This document shows, piece after piece, positions 38,983-48,635 of a DNA stretch of 64,000 bases. Origin of the DNA: Rhizobium sp. R711 (GTDB lineage: Bacteria; Pseudomonadota; Alphaproteobacteria; Rhizobiales; Rhizobiaceae); assembly GCF_002211365.1 (NCBI RefSeq), contig NZ_LOKZ01000010.1, positions 1-64,000 of the forward strand, written 5' to 3'. Every line of letters begins with the position of its first letter. Within the stretch, counting starts at the first letter, position 1. The position numbers and the translations under genes were made by a program. The notes under the pieces are model-generated. The model was given only the letters and a program-made list of their open reading frames with translations. It ran no database searches and was not told where the DNA came from.

Positions 38983-40056
38983 TCACTTCGGCAACTTGTC
39001 GTCGACGCCCTCGACGTAGAAGTTCATGCCGAGCAGCGTGGCGTCGTCAGCCTTCTCGCCAGCCTTCAGCCAAGGCGTGCCATCCTGCTTGTTGATCGGG
39101 CCGGTGAAGGGATGCAATTCGCCGGACTTGATCTTGGCTTCGGTTTCCTGGGCCATCTTTTTCACGTCATCAGGCATGTTGGTGTAGTCGGCCATCTTGA
39201 GGATACCATCCTTCAAGCCGTCCCAGCTCTGCTCGGACTTCCAGGTGCCATCGAGGAGAGCGTGAACGCGCTTGGAGTAGTAGTTGCCCCAGGTGTCGAC
39301 GATTGCCGTCAGCTGAGCCTTCGGGCCGGCTGCGATCATATCCGAGGCCTGGCCAAATGCATGAATGCCGCGTTCCTCGGCGACCTGCATCGGAGCAGTC
39401 GTATCCGTGTGCTGCGTCAGCACATCGACGCCCTGGTCGACCATGGCCTTCGCGGCATCGGCTTCCTTGCCCGGGTCGAACCAGGTGTTCACCCAGATCA
39501 CCTTCAGCTTGAAGTCGGGATCGATGGAGCGAGCGCCCTGCTCGAAGGCGTTGATGCCCATCACGACTTCCGGGATCGGGAAGGATGCGATGTAGGCGGC
39601 GCCATGGTTCTTCGAGGTCTTTGCTGCGATCTGGCCGAGGATGTAGCGGCCTTCGTAGAAGCGCGAGTTGTAGGTGGCAAGGTTCGGGCCTGACTTATAG
39701 CCGGTGCCGTGTTCGAACTTCACGTTCGGGAACTTGGCGGCGACCTTCACGGTGGCGTCCATGAAGCCGAAGGAGGTCGTAAAGATCAGCTTGCAGCCCG
39801 AACGCGCCAGACGCTCGATCGCACGTTCGGCGTCGGGGCCTTCCGGCACGTTTTCGAGGTAAGGCGTATCGATCTTGTCGCCGAACTCCTTCTGGATCTG
39901 CTGGCGGCCAAGATCGTGAGCCTGCGAATAGCCGCCGTCCGTGTGCGATCCGACGTAGACGAAGCAGACCTTGGTCTTGTCTGCAGCCTGCGCGGCGGAA
40001 CCGACGCTCAGGACCGCAGCAGCCGATGCGGCAAATGCGAGTGCGAGTTTTTTCAT
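38983..40056 (-). CDS. BMP-family (nucleoside-type) ABC transporter substrate-binding protein
   Basis: This 357-residue protein has a Sec signal peptide (MKKLALAFAASAAAVLSVGS..., cleavage after AQA near 22) with no lipobox Cys. The BMP fold is shown by VCFVYVGSHTDGGYSQAHDLG, LIFTTSFGFMDATVKVAAKFP, FEHGTGYKSGPNLATYNSRFYEGRY (start) and DVLTQHTDTTAP. Members bind purine nucleosides or related ligands. The ATG at 40056 gives the signal peptide directly. It is the last gene of a four-gene importer operon and is followed by a terminator. Confidence 0.92.
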   Translation of the reverse strand: MKKLALAFAASAAAVLSVGSAAQAADKTKVCFVYVGSHTDGGYSQAHDLGRQQIQKEFGDKIDTPYLENVPEGPDAERAIERLARSGCKLIFTTSFGFMDATVKVAAKFPNVKFEHGTGYKSGPNLATYNSRFYEGRYILGQIAAKTSKNHGAAYIASFPIPEVVMGINAFEQGARSIDPDFKLKVIWVNTWFDPGKEADAAKAMVDQGVDVLTQHTDTTAPMQVAEERGIHAFGQASDMIAAGPKAQLTAIVDTWGNYYSKRVHALLDGTWKSEQSWDGLKDGILKMADYTNMPDDVKKMAQETEAKIKSGELHPFTGPINKQDGTPWLKAGEKADDATLLGMNFYVEGVDDKLPK

Positions 40057-40106
40057 GATAACCCCTGTTGGTTTGGAATTTCCGGAAGCGCGTTTCATTC
40101 TTCTGT

Positions 40107-41027
40107 TTAGCGCTCCGGCACGAATGCTTTTCCCAGCGACGCGGGCGTGTTGATCAACGTCGTGCGTCGATTATGAGAAATGATGACAAGAACCACAATA
40201 GTGGCAGCATAGGGGAGCATCGACAGAAACTGGGCTGGAATTCCAACCCCGAAAGCCTGTGCGTGAAGCTGCAGGATTGTGACTGCGCCGAACAGATAGC
40301 CACCCGCAAAAACCCTCCATGGACGCCAGGATGCGAAGACGACGAGGGCGAGCGTGATCCAGCCGCGGCCGGAAGACATGTTCTCCACCCATTGCGGCGT
40401 ATAGACGAGGGAAAGTTGTGCGCCCGCCAAACCGGCACAGGCGCCACCGAACATAACGGCGAGGTAGCGCGTGCGGATGACGCTGATGCCAAGGGCATGG
40501 GCCGAGCTGTGACTGTCGCCGATGGCGCGCAGCTTCAGGCCGGTGCGGCTGCGGAACAGGAACCAACTGACGCCGAACAGCAGTGCAAGCGACAGATAGA
40601 AGGTCAGGTCCTGATGGAACAGCACAGAACCGACGAGCGGAATGTTGGAAAGGTACGGAATGACGATCGGCGCGAGGCGGACGCCGGGCACACCCACATA
40701 GCCCTCACCCAACATTCCTGAAACGCCAAGTCCTAGGATGGTCAGTGCCAAACCCGTCGCCACCTGATTGGCAACCAGCGTCAGAGTCAGAAAGCCGAAC
40801 AGCAGCGAAAACAACGCGCCGGCGACAATTCCGCCAAGCAGCCCGATATAAGGAGAGCCCGAAATCTGCGCGCTCGCGAAGGCCGCGACGGCCCCCATGA
40901 TCATCATGCCTTCGACGCCGAGGTTGAGAACACCCGAGCGCTCGGCGACGAGCTCGCCCAGCGCGGCAATGACTAGAGGCGTGGAGGCTGTAATGACCGT
41001 CAGTAGAATGGCTTCGAAGATGCTCAC
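40107..41027 (-). CDS. ABC transporter permease, BMP/nucleoside type
   Basis: This 306-residue membrane protein has about eight to nine helices. The family region is ALGELVAERSGVLNLGVEGM near the N-terminus (E-R-S-G-V-x-N-x-G-x-E-G-x-M) and RAIGDSHSSAHALGISV as the coupling loop to the ATPase. It overlaps the preceding permease gene by four bases and precedes the binding-protein gene by about 50 bases. It should form a heterodimeric channel with its paralogue. Confidence 0.92.
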   Translation of the reverse strand: MSIFEAILLTVITASTPLVIAALGELVAERSGVLNLGVEGMMIMGAVAAFASAQISGSPYIGLLGGIVAGALFSLLFGFLTLTLVANQVATGLALTILGLGVSGMLGEGYVGVPGVRLAPIVIPYLSNIPLVGSVLFHQDLTFYLSLALLFGVSWFLFRSRTGLKLRAIGDSHSSAHALGISVIRTRYLAVMFGGACAGLAGAQLSLVYTPQWVENMSSGRGWITLALVVFASWRPWRVFAGGYLFGAVTILQLHAQAFGVGIPAQFLSMLPYAATIVVLVIISHNRRTTLINTPASLGKAFVPER

Positions 41028-42109
41028 ACGACACCTCCCCTTACCCGCGACCAGACGACGCGGATCTTGTAATAAATGAGGGTGTCACAGGAGAGCACGA
41101 AAAAGAGCAGCAGGCCCTGGAAGACGCGCGTCACCTTGTCGGATACGCCAAGCGATAGCTGCGCAGCCTCGCCGCCGAGATAGGTCAAAGCCAGCACGAG
41201 ACCGGACGCAATGATGCCGAGCGGGTTGAGACGTCCGAGAAACGCGACGATGATTGCCGTGAAGCCATAGCCGGGGGAAATCGCGGGCTGCAAATGTCCG
41301 ATCGATCCAGATACTTCGGAGATACCGGCAAGTCCGGCAAGCCCCCCCGAAAACAGGAAGCTGAACCAGATCATTTTCTTCGACGAAAAGCCGGCGAACC
41401 GCCCTGCCCGCTCGGACTGGCCGAGCACGACGATCTCAAAGCCCCTCAGCGTGTATTTCAGCATGAACCAGACGAGCAACGCAGCGACGATCGCAAAGAC
41501 GAAGGCCCAGTGCGCCCGGCCAGATTCTTCCCAGATCGCCGGCAGCGTGGCTTCCGGTGGAAATGGCACGCTTTCGGGAAAGTTGAAGCCCTGCGGATTA
41601 CGCCAGGCGCCGCGGATCAGCCAATCGAGGAAAAGCTGTGCGATGTAGACGAGCATCAGGCTCGTCAGGATTTCGTTGGTATTGAAATGCGCCTTCAGCA
41701 GCGCCGGAATTGCCGCAAACAGAGCGCCGCCGATGGCGCCCATGATAAGCATCAGGGGCAGCACGGCAGGTGAATGCCACTCCGTGAATACGATTGGCAG
41801 AATAGAGCCGGTGATCGCGCCGATCGTAAACTGTCCTTCGGCGCCGATATTCCAATTGTTGGAGCGGTAACAGACCGCCAGCCCGACGCCGATCATGATC
41901 AGTGGTGCCGCCTTGACGGCAAGTTCGTGCAGCGACCACACTTCAAGCAAGGGTTCGAGGAAAAAGGCGTCGAGGGCTTCGACCGGGTTTTTGCCAAGAA
42001 TGGCAAACATGATCGCGCCGGCAATCAGCGTCAGCAGCAATGCCAACAGCGGCGATACGAAGCCGTAGAGTTTGGATGACTGCGGCCGCTTTTCGAGTTC
42101 AATGCGCAT
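41024..42109 (-). CDS. ABC transporter permease, BMP/nucleoside type
   Basis: This 361-residue permease is the larger partner. The region AVKAAPLIMIGVGLAVCYRS, NNWNIGAEGQFTIGAI is the counterpart of the conserved N-I-G-x-E-G loop. Later, VLGQSERAGRFAGFSSKKM is the coupling helix. About nine helices are visible. Its start overlaps the ATPase gene end by 11 bases, so translation is coupled. The substrate cannot be read from permeases; nucleoside is suggested by the binding protein family. Confidence 0.92.
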   Translation of the reverse strand: MRIELEKRPQSSKLYGFVSPLLALLLTLIAGAIMFAILGKNPVEALDAFFLEPLLEVWSLHELAVKAAPLIMIGVGLAVCYRSNNWNIGAEGQFTIGAITGSILPIVFTEWHSPAVLPLMLIMGAIGGALFAAIPALLKAHFNTNEILTSLMLVYIAQLFLDWLIRGAWRNPQGFNFPESVPFPPEATLPAIWEESGRAHWAFVFAIVAALLVWFMLKYTLRGFEIVVLGQSERAGRFAGFSSKKMIWFSFLFSGGLAGLAGISEVSGSIGHLQPAISPGYGFTAIIVAFLGRLNPLGIIASGLVLALTYLGGEAAQLSLGVSDKVTRVFQGLLLFFVLSCDTLIYYKIRVVWSRVRGGVV

Positions 42110-43673
42110 TGGCCGCCTCCGAGGTGGTCTTGCTCTCGTGCAGGCCGCCCATCAAGAGGCCAATCTTTTCCCGAGACAGTTCTCCTGCCGGGAAGGGTTG
42201 CGAAAGCCGCCCCTCAGAAATCACGGCAATCTCCGTGGCGACTTCGAATATTTCATCAAGGTCCTGGCTGATAACGACGACCGCCGAGCCGTTCCGCGCC
42301 AGATCCACAAGCGCCTGGCGAATGCGGCTGGCCGCTCCTGCATCGACGCCCCAGGTTGGTTGATTGACGACGAGAACTGCCGGCTGGCGGTCGAGTTCGC
42401 GGCCAACGATGAACTTCTGTAGGTTTCCGCCGGAAAGCGAGCCTGCCGCCGGATCCTCGCCGCTCTTGCGCACGTCCATCGCATCGGCGATCCGCTTCGT
42501 TGCGGTCTTGACGGCGCCACGGCGAATGACGTTGAGAAAACCGCCGGCGAGGAAGGCCCTGCGGTCGGATTGGCTGCGCGCCAGGACGAGATTGTCCGAG
42601 AGCTTCATCGTCGAGACGGCGGCGTGGCCATGACGCTCTTCTGGCACGAAACCGGCGCCAAGCAGACGCCGCGCCGTGATGCCTTGGGTGCCCACGGCCT
42701 TCTTGCGGATCGTGATCGCATCCGGTGAACTCACAGGATACTCTCCTGAGAGCGCATCGAAGAGTTCGCCCTGGCCGTTGCCGGCAACGCCCGCGATCGC
42801 CAGAATCTCGCCGGAACGAACGGTCACGGACACGTCCTTCAAGGGCATGGCGAAGGGCGTGCGTGCGGCGACGGAAAGATTGGCGACGGAAAGTTGCACC
42901 TCGCCCTTGTTGCCGCGATCGGGATGCGTAACGGTCGCAACGTCGCTTCCGACCATCATCCGGGCGAGAGAAGCCGGCGTCTCCTGACGTGGATCGCAGG
43001 CGCCTGTGACCCTGCCATTGCGCAACACGGTCGCGCGATCGCAGATGCGCTGAACTTCCTCGAGCCGATGGCTGATGTAGAGGACCGATTTGCCCTCCGC
43101 CTTCAATTTGAAGAGCGTTTCGAAAAGCTTGTCTGCCTCCTGCGGTGTCAGCACCGAAGTTGGCTCGTCAAGAATGATGAGCTTGGGGTTTTGCAGCAGT
43201 GCGCGCACGATCTCGATACGCTGGCGTTCGCCGACGGAAAGATCGGCAACGTGGGCATGCGGGTCGAGCGGCAGGCCATAAGCGCGTGAGAGCGCCCTTG
43301 CTTCTTCCGCAATTCTGCCGATCGGGATGCTGTCATCAAGCGAAAGCGCGATGTTTTCAGCGACGGTCAGCGCCTCGAAGAGCGAGAAATGCTGGAAGAC
43401 CATGCCGATGCCGAGCTTGCGGGCGTCGCCTGGCGAGCCGATTGCGACCGGCCGGCCTTCCCATAGAATATTGCCCTCGGTCGGCTCAAGGACGCCGAAC
43501 AGCATCTTGACGAGCGTCGATTTGCCAGCGCCGTTTTCACCAAGGAGGGCATGGATTTCGCCGGGGGCGATATCGAGATCGATATGGTTGCAGGCGGCAA
43601 AGCTGCCGAAGAGTTTCGTCAGTTGCTGGACCGACAACAACGCGCCGGGACCCGGCACATCAGATAACGACAC
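42099..43673 (-). CDS. ABC transporter ATPase, BMP/nucleoside type
   Basis: This 524-residue protein has two fused nucleotide-binding domains. The first has Walker A GENGAGKSTLVKMLFG, signature DLSVGERQRIEIVRAL and LIILDEPTSVLTPQEAD. The second has the typical degenerate Walker A GVAGNGQGELFDAL with signature SLSGGNLQKFIVGREL and VVNQPTWGVDAGA. This arrangement is normal for BMP-associated importers. It is the first gene of the operon. About 40 bases separate it from the end of the quinone oxidoreductase gene on the same strand. Confidence 0.93.
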   Translation of the reverse strand: MSLSDVPGPGALLSVQQLTKLFGSFAACNHIDLDIAPGEIHALLGENGAGKSTLVKMLFGVLEPTEGNILWEGRPVAIGSPGDARKLGIGMVFQHFSLFEALTVAENIALSLDDSIPIGRIAEEARALSRAYGLPLDPHAHVADLSVGERQRIEIVRALLQNPKLIILDEPTSVLTPQEADKLFETLFKLKAEGKSVLYISHRLEEVQRICDRATVLRNGRVTGACDPRQETPASLARMMVGSDVATVTHPDRGNKGEVQLSVANLSVAARTPFAMPLKDVSVTVRSGEILAIAGVAGNGQGELFDALSGEYPVSSPDAITIRKKAVGTQGITARRLLGAGFVPEERHGHAAVSTMKLSDNLVLARSQSDRRAFLAGGFLNVIRRGAVKTATKRIADAMDVRKSGEDPAAGSLSGGNLQKFIVGRELDRQPAVLVVNQPTWGVDAGAASRIRQALVDLARNGSAVVVISQDLDEIFEVATEIAVISEGRLSQPFPAGELSREKIGLLMGGLHESKTTSEAANAH

Positions 43674-43715
43674 GTTCCCCTCATTTCCCTCTGCCGACCC
43701 TGCCCATTCAGGTCA

Positions 43716-44696
43716 TTATGGGATCAGCAGCGTAGTTCCGGTAGTTTTTCTGGACTCCAAATCCATGTGCGCCCGCCCGACCTCACGTAATGGATAGGTT
43801 TGGTTGATATTGATACGCACTTTATTGCTCAAAACAACATCAAATAACGCGTTTGCACAATTGGTTAGCTCTTCGCGTGTGGCGATGTAGGTGAAAAGTG
43901 TGGGCCGCGTTGCAAAGAGCGACCCCTTCTGCGCGAGCATGGCAAGTGTGAAGTTCTCGATCGGCCCTGAAGACTGGCCGAATGACACGAACATGCCGAG
44001 CCGTCTCAAGCAGTCGAGCGATTGTGGAAACGTGTCGCGGCCGATCGAGTCATAGACGACGTGAACGCCAGCGCCAGCGGTAATCTCGCGCACACGTTCT
44101 GCGAAATTCTCGGTATTGTAATTGATGACGTGGTCGTATCCGTGCCCGAGAGCTAGACGCACTTTGCTGTCCGAGCCCGCGGTGCCGATCACGGTTGCGC
44201 CGAGCGCCTTGGCCCATTGCCCGGCGATGAGACCGACGCCACCGGCTGCGGCATGAAACAGGATCGTGGTCCCGGCGTCGACCTTGTAGGTCCGGTTGAG
44301 AAGATACTCCGCGGTCATTCCCTTCAGCATCATCGAAGCGGCCGTCTCCAGGGGAATACCGTCCGGAACCTTCACGAGGTGCTTCGTTTCGATGTTTCGT
44401 TCGACGCTGTAGGCGCCATCCGAACCGGCATAGGCGACGCGATCGCCGACCTTAAACTCCTCCACGCCGGGGCCGACTACCGTAATCGTACCGGCCGCTT
44501 CCTTGCCAGTCACGAAAGGCAGATGCGGCGCTTTATAGAGACCGGTCCGGAAGTAGACATCAATGAAGTTCAGGCCGATGGCCGCGTGCTTGATCTGGAC
44601 TTCTCCTGCGCCGGGAGGCGGCAGCTCGATATCGATGTATTCGAGAACTTCAGGTCCGCCAGTCTTGCTGAATGAAACCGCCTGCGTTCTTGCCAT
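43716..44696 (-). CDS. NADPH:quinone oxidoreductase family (zinc-independent MDR)
   Basis: This 326-residue medium-chain dehydrogenase/reductase starts at ATG 44696 (MARTQAVSFSKTGGPEVLEY); an extension to 44792 enters the pcs gene. Motifs are GLNFIDVYFRTGLY, PFVTGKEAAGTI and the NADPH-binding LFHAAAGGVGLIAGQWAKAL (A-x-x-G-x-x-G). The structural and catalytic Zn ligands of alcohol dehydrogenases are absent, which places it with QOR/crystallin-zeta-like enzymes. It starts 10 bases after pcs on the same strand, so the two probably share a transcript. Confidence 0.92.
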   Translation of the reverse strand: MARTQAVSFSKTGGPEVLEYIDIELPPPGAGEVQIKHAAIGLNFIDVYFRTGLYKAPHLPFVTGKEAAGTITVVGPGVEEFKVGDRVAYAGSDGAYSVERNIETKHLVKVPDGIPLETAASMMLKGMTAEYLLNRTYKVDAGTTILFHAAAGGVGLIAGQWAKALGATVIGTAGSDSKVRLALGHGYDHVINYNTENFAERVREITAGAGVHVVYDSIGRDTFPQSLDCLRRLGMFVSFGQSSGPIENFTLAMLAQKGSLFATRPTLFTYIATREELTNCANALFDVVLSNKVRININQTYPLREVGRAHMDLESRKTTGTTLLIP

Positions 44697-44706
44697 TGCC
44701 TTCTCC

Positions 44707-45435
44707 CTAATCGCGCCGTCCAAGCGCCGGGAAGAACTGCAGCACGGCGCCGATGCAGTAGAGGTAGATACCACTGAGGATAAAGAGGACAAGCGCCCAT
44801 TGCGGGATCACGAAATGCATCAGCAATGCATACATTCCGAGCGCCGACCACAAGAAGAAGACGCCGAGATTGAGCGGCCGTAGGCGCTGTACGCGGACTG
44901 GATGCAGAAAATTGATTGGCAGGAAGGTAAGGATGACGGAGACGAGGACGACGGCGAGAGCCGCGATCGCGCTGGCATCGATGACGAACAAGGTGAAGAC
45001 GATCATGTTCCAGACCACGGGAAAGCCCGAGAAGAAGTACTCCTCGGTCTTCATGCCCGTATCGGCATAGTAGATTGCGCTTGATACGACGATCATCCCT
45101 GCCGCCACGAAGGACCATGGCTCGCCGATCATGCCGCTCTGATAGAGCGCGAAAGCCGGCAGCAGGACATAGGTCACGTAATCGATGATATTGTCGAGCG
45201 TATCGCCCGACCAGTTTGGCAGCACTTCCTTGACGCTGACCTTGCGGGCAATCGGTCCATCGATGCCATCAACGAGAAGCGCGAGGCCGAGCCACCAGAA
45301 CATATCGATGAACCTGTGCTCGGCTGCCGCGACGACGCCGAGAAACGCGAGAAAGGAGCCGGATGCCGTCAGAATATGGACGGAGAATGCGCGCATTTCC
45401 GCGTAAGGTACGCGCTTGTAATTGAAAATCTTCAT
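44707..45435 (-). CDS. pcs: Phosphatidylcholine synthase
   Basis: Pcs condenses CDP-diacylglycerol with choline to give phosphatidylcholine in one step, a pathway typical of rhizobia and other host-associated bacteria. The 242-residue membrane protein has the CDP-alcohol phosphotransferase motif D59-G60-x2-A63-R64-x12-G77-x3-D81-x3-D85. The 12-residue gap, instead of the usual eight, is characteristic of Pcs. About eight membrane helices follow. Phosphatidylcholine is needed for normal symbiosis or virulence in several relatives (known for the family, not seen here). Confidence 0.95.
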   Translation of the reverse strand: MKIFNYKRVPYAEMRAFSVHILTASGSFLAFLGVVAAAEHRFIDMFWWLGLALLVDGIDGPIARKVSVKEVLPNWSGDTLDNIIDYVTYVLLPAFALYQSGMIGEPWSFVAAGMIVVSSAIYYADTGMKTEEYFFSGFPVVWNMIVFTLFVIDASAIAALAVVLVSVILTFLPINFLHPVRVQRLRPLNLGVFFLWSALGMYALLMHFVIPQWALVLFILSGIYLYCIGAVLQFFPALGRRD

Positions 45436-45681
45436 GTTTCCCCGAGCAGCCTATGGCGTCCGCGCCCGGCAGACGCGGTTTTTGCCTAATATGCATCCTT
45501 TGCTTCGCTTCGCCAGCGCAAAAGCGAGGAAGCGCTGCAAGGCCACGGAATCCTGACCGCGACACGCATATTTCGTGCAAGTCGCCTGAGAAAGAATGGA
45601 ATACCTTTAATCGCGACACTATTTGTAATATCTCGCTGGCATTGAAATCATCGTGCGACGAATACGGGATCCGATACCGAA

Positions 45682-46494
45682 ATGAACGCCCCTGCAAAGA
45701 CCGAAGACTTCGCCTCCCCGCTTCCGGCCGGAGTCTATGCCGAAACCGTGCTCAGCGTGACCCATTACACGGATCGGCTGTTTCGGTTTACGATGACGCG
45801 TCCGCAGGGCTTCCGTTTCCGGTCCGGCGAATTCGCTATGATCGGACTGATGGTCGAGGGCAAGCCGATCTTCCGTGCCTACTCGATCGCAAGCCCCGCC
45901 TGGGCAGAAGAGCTTGAGTTCTTCTCGATCAAGGTTCCGGACGGCCCGCTGACCTCGCATCTGCAGGCGATCAAACCAGGCGACCAGGTCCTGATGCGCA
46001 AGAAGCCAACGGGCACGCTGGTGCTTGACGCCCTCACGCCTGGCCGTCGTCTCTATATGTTTTCGACCGGCACCGGCATTGCGCCCTTCGCAAGCTTGAT
46101 CCGTGATCCTGAAACCTATGAGAAGTACGAGGAAGTCATCCTCACCCACACAACCCGCGACGTAGCCGAACTGAAGTATGGCTTCGATCTGGTCGAAGAG
46201 ATCAAGAACGACGAACTCCTGCAGGAAGTCGTTGGCAACAAGCTGCGCCACTATGCGACAGTCACTCGCGAGGACTTTGAGTACCGCGGCCGCATCACCG
46301 ACCTGATTTCGTCCGGCAAGCTCTTTACCGACCTCGGCGTCCCGCCGCTCGATCCGGCAATCGATCGTGGCATGATCTGCGGTTCCTCCGCGATGCTGAA
46401 GGATACGAAGGATCTGCTGGAAAAGGCCGGCCTCAACGAGGGCGCAAACAGCAAGCCAGCAGAGTTCGTGATCGAACGAGCATTCGTTGGTTAA
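45682..46494 (+). CDS. fpr: Ferredoxin/flavodoxin-NADP+ reductase
   Basis: This 270-residue FAD enzyme exchanges electrons between NADPH and ferredoxin or flavodoxin. The FAD site is RAYSIASP (R-x-Y-S), the NADP site begins FSTGTGIAPFASLIRDP, and the C-terminus ends VIERAFVG, which is typical of the bacterial subclass I FPRs found in rhizobia and Rhodobacter. ATG 45682 is the only family-consistent start. About 245 bases separate it from divergent pcs. An intrinsic terminator follows. Confidence 0.94.
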   Translation: MNAPAKTEDFASPLPAGVYAETVLSVTHYTDRLFRFTMTRPQGFRFRSGEFAMIGLMVEGKPIFRAYSIASPAWAEELEFFSIKVPDGPLTSHLQAIKPGDQVLMRKKPTGTLVLDALTPGRRLYMFSTGTGIAPFASLIRDPETYEKYEEVILTHTTRDVAELKYGFDLVEEIKNDELLQEVVGNKLRHYATVTREDFEYRGRITDLISSGKLFTDLGVPPLDPAIDRGMICGSSAMLKDTKDLLEKAGLNEGANSKPAEFVIERAFVG

Positions 46495-46517
46495 ACTCAT
46501 CAAGATAAACTGATCTG

Positions 46518-46540
46518 CGGCCCCAGAACGGGGCCGTTTT
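46518..46540 (+). terminator. Intrinsic terminator of fpr
   Basis: CGGCCCC (46518-46524), loop AGAAC, GGGGCCG (46530-46536), then TTTT. It lies 24 bases after the fpr stop. The convergent GntR gene ends at 46540, so the hairpin probably works mainly for fpr. Confidence 0.85.
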
Positions 46541-47157
46541 CAATTGTGGTTGCTGAGATAGTCGATCAGCGCGCTCATGGCTTGGCCGGCATCCTTGGAT
46601 TTGCCTTGCTGGATGGCTCGCATGACTGTCACGTGTAACGAGATGGATTGATCCATACGGCCAGGGCTCGTGGACGCGGACCAGAGGCGACGCGAATGAG
46701 TCTGAACCGGTCCAAGGGCCGACGTAATAAAGGCGTTGGGGCAGGCTTCCTCCAGAATTTCGTCAAAGGCCTTGTCCGCGGCGAAGAATGCCGCCAAATC
46801 GCCGGTTGTGGCGCACACTTCCATCGCCTGTGCGCATTCGCCCAGCTCTCTTCGGTGCTCTACTGTCGCAAATTCGGCAGCCAATGCGGCGGCGATCGGC
46901 TCGAGTTCGCGGCGAACCTGCATCACATTGTTATGGTCTGTCGGCTTGATCTCCGCCACCTGTAGCCCGACACGCGGTTTCACCACGATCAGCCCTTGCC
47001 AAGCCAACTTCTGAATCGCCTCGCGCACCGGCGTACGCCCGTGGCCGGCAAGGTCGATCAGGTGCTTTTCAGTCACCAAGGCGCCCGGCTGCAACGTCAA
47101 CGTCACGATCGCGTGCTCCAAGGTGAGATAGGCAAGGTGGCTGAGAGAGTTCTGCAT
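46540..47157 (-). CDS. GntR family regulator with FCD domain
   Basis: This 205-residue regulator has an N-terminal winged HTH (about 5-70; motif LTLQPGALVTEKHLIDLAG and GRTPVREAIQKLAWQGLIVV, with the R-T-P-V-R-E typical of FadR/FCD types). The C-terminal all-helical FCD domain contains FFAADKAFDEILEEA and a late H-V-T-V-M. No target gene is adjacent in the same direction: fpr is convergent, and the efflux operon end lies 270 bases away. Its regulon cannot be inferred. Confidence 0.88.
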   Translation of the reverse strand: MQNSLSHLAYLTLEHAIVTLTLQPGALVTEKHLIDLAGHGRTPVREAIQKLAWQGLIVVKPRVGLQVAEIKPTDHNNVMQVRRELEPIAAALAAEFATVEHRRELGECAQAMEVCATTGDLAAFFAADKAFDEILEEACPNAFITSALGPVQTHSRRLWSASTSPGRMDQSISLHVTVMRAIQQGKSKDAGQAMSALIDYLSNHN

Positions 47158-47426
47158 TCGCGTATCCGTGGCTTCTGAAAATGTCTGCGGGTCGCGGAGG
47201 CGACTATAAAAGCTGATGATATATCAGTGCGCTTTCGAACGGCAAGCTGGCACCGAGAAAGCGTGACGTGAGAGCGACGTTCCTCCCCGTCAAGCGCTTC
47301 CGATCTGCTAACAAATGGCGTGGCGGCGCAGGGCGAACGGGGTAGCGCCCGTCCCTGCCCGATCGTGCTCGTGGCTAATGTCGGGAGCATTCACCGCGAA
47401 GGTCAAGAAGACGGCTACGCGACCGA

Positions 47427-48635
47427 TTACTCGTGTCTCAGTGCCTCGATCGGATTGAGTTGTGCCGCGCGACGCGCCGGGAAGTACCCGAACACCATCC
47501 CGATCGCTGCAGAGAACGCGAACGCCACTGCAATCATCGTCGGGCTGACGACGAAAGGCACCTTGAGGACCGTCACCGCCCCATAGCCGAGGCCGACCCC
47601 AAGCAGGATCCCAGCGATGCCGCCGAATACCGAGAGTGCGACGGCCTCGACAAGGAACTGCAACAGCACCTGGTTTTCCAGCGCACCAATTGCCAGGCGT
47701 ATGCCGATTTCGCGGGTGCGCTCGGTCACGGACACTAGCATGATGTTCATGATCCCGATACCGCCAACGAGCAGGCTGATCGCGGCGACGGCTCCGAGCA
47801 GGCTGGTCAGCAGCGTCGTCGTGCCGGTCATTGCATCCGCAATCTGCGTCATGTCATTGACGTTGAAGTCATCCTCGCGGCCGGGGATAATCTTGCGCCG
47901 TTCGCGAAGCAGGTTTTCGGTTTCGTCCTGGACCTTCGACGTCGATACTCCGTCGCGCGCCGAAATCACGATCATCTGGACATTGGCGTTCGCCTTGCCG
48001 CCGATCCGGCGTTGATAGACCTTGACGGGCATAACGACGACATCATCCTGGTCGTTGCCCATGCCGGACTGGCCACGCTTGGCAAGAACGCCAATGACGC
48101 TGCACGAAATCTTGCCGACGCGAATCTGTTGCCCCGTGGGATCGGCGGCGCCGAAGAGTTGCGAGCGGACCGTCGCGCCGAGGATGCAGCGCGGGCGTCC
48201 GCGTTCCTCTGCCGCATCGAAAGTGCGGCCGGTCGCCATGTCCCAATCCTGTGCGATGAAGTAGTCGTTGGTCGTCCCCATCACGGTCGTCGAGTGGCTC
48301 TGCCCGCCGTAAATGACCGTTGCGGTCGTCTGATTGAGCGGCGCAGTGGCACGGAGGCCGTTAACCTGATCGCGGATGGCATCGACGTCCTTGACAGTGA
48401 AGCGGCGGGCTTCCGAGCTCGCGCGACCCGGGCCGAATTGGCCCGGACGCGCAAACAGCATGTTGGTGCCGAGCCTCGAAAGCTCGGCCGAGACCTGGGC
48501 GGTCGTTCCGTTGCCAATCGTTACCAACGCGATGACCGCCGCCACGCCGATGACGACGCCGAGCACGGTGAGGAAGGAGCGGAGCATGTTCCGGCTGATC
48601 GCTCGTAGCGCAAGTTTCAGCGTCTCAAAGAACAT
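47427..48635 (-). CDS. MacB-like ABC transporter permease
   Basis: This 402-residue FtsX-type permease starts at ATG 48635 ([20 protein letters not shown]). It has one N-terminal helix (about 20-42, LTVLGVVIGVAAVIALVTIG), a large periplasmic domain (MacB_PCD) and three C-terminal helices (from about 280). The pattern VGGIGIMNIMLVSVTERTRE is a hallmark. It overlaps the ATPase gene by 11 bases. Unlike E. coli MacB, permease and ATPase are separate. With the adaptor they should form a tripartite exporter using an outer-membrane channel encoded elsewhere. Confidence 0.93.
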   Translation of the reverse strand: MFFETLKLALRAISRNMLRSFLTVLGVVIGVAAVIALVTIGNGTTAQVSAELSRLGTNMLFARPGQFGPGRASSEARRFTVKDVDAIRDQVNGLRATAPLNQTTATVIYGGQSHSTTVMGTTNDYFIAQDWDMATGRTFDAAEERGRPRCILGATVRSQLFGAADPTGQQIRVGKISCSVIGVLAKRGQSGMGNDQDDVVVMPVKVYQRRIGGKANANVQMIVISARDGVSTSKVQDETENLLRERRKIIPGREDDFNVNDMTQIADAMTGTTTLLTSLLGAVAAISLLVGGIGIMNIMLVSVTERTREIGIRLAIGALENQVLLQFLVEAVALSVFGGIAGILLGVGLGYGAVTVLKVPFVVSPTMIAVAFAFSAAIGMVFGYFPARRAAQLNPIEALRHE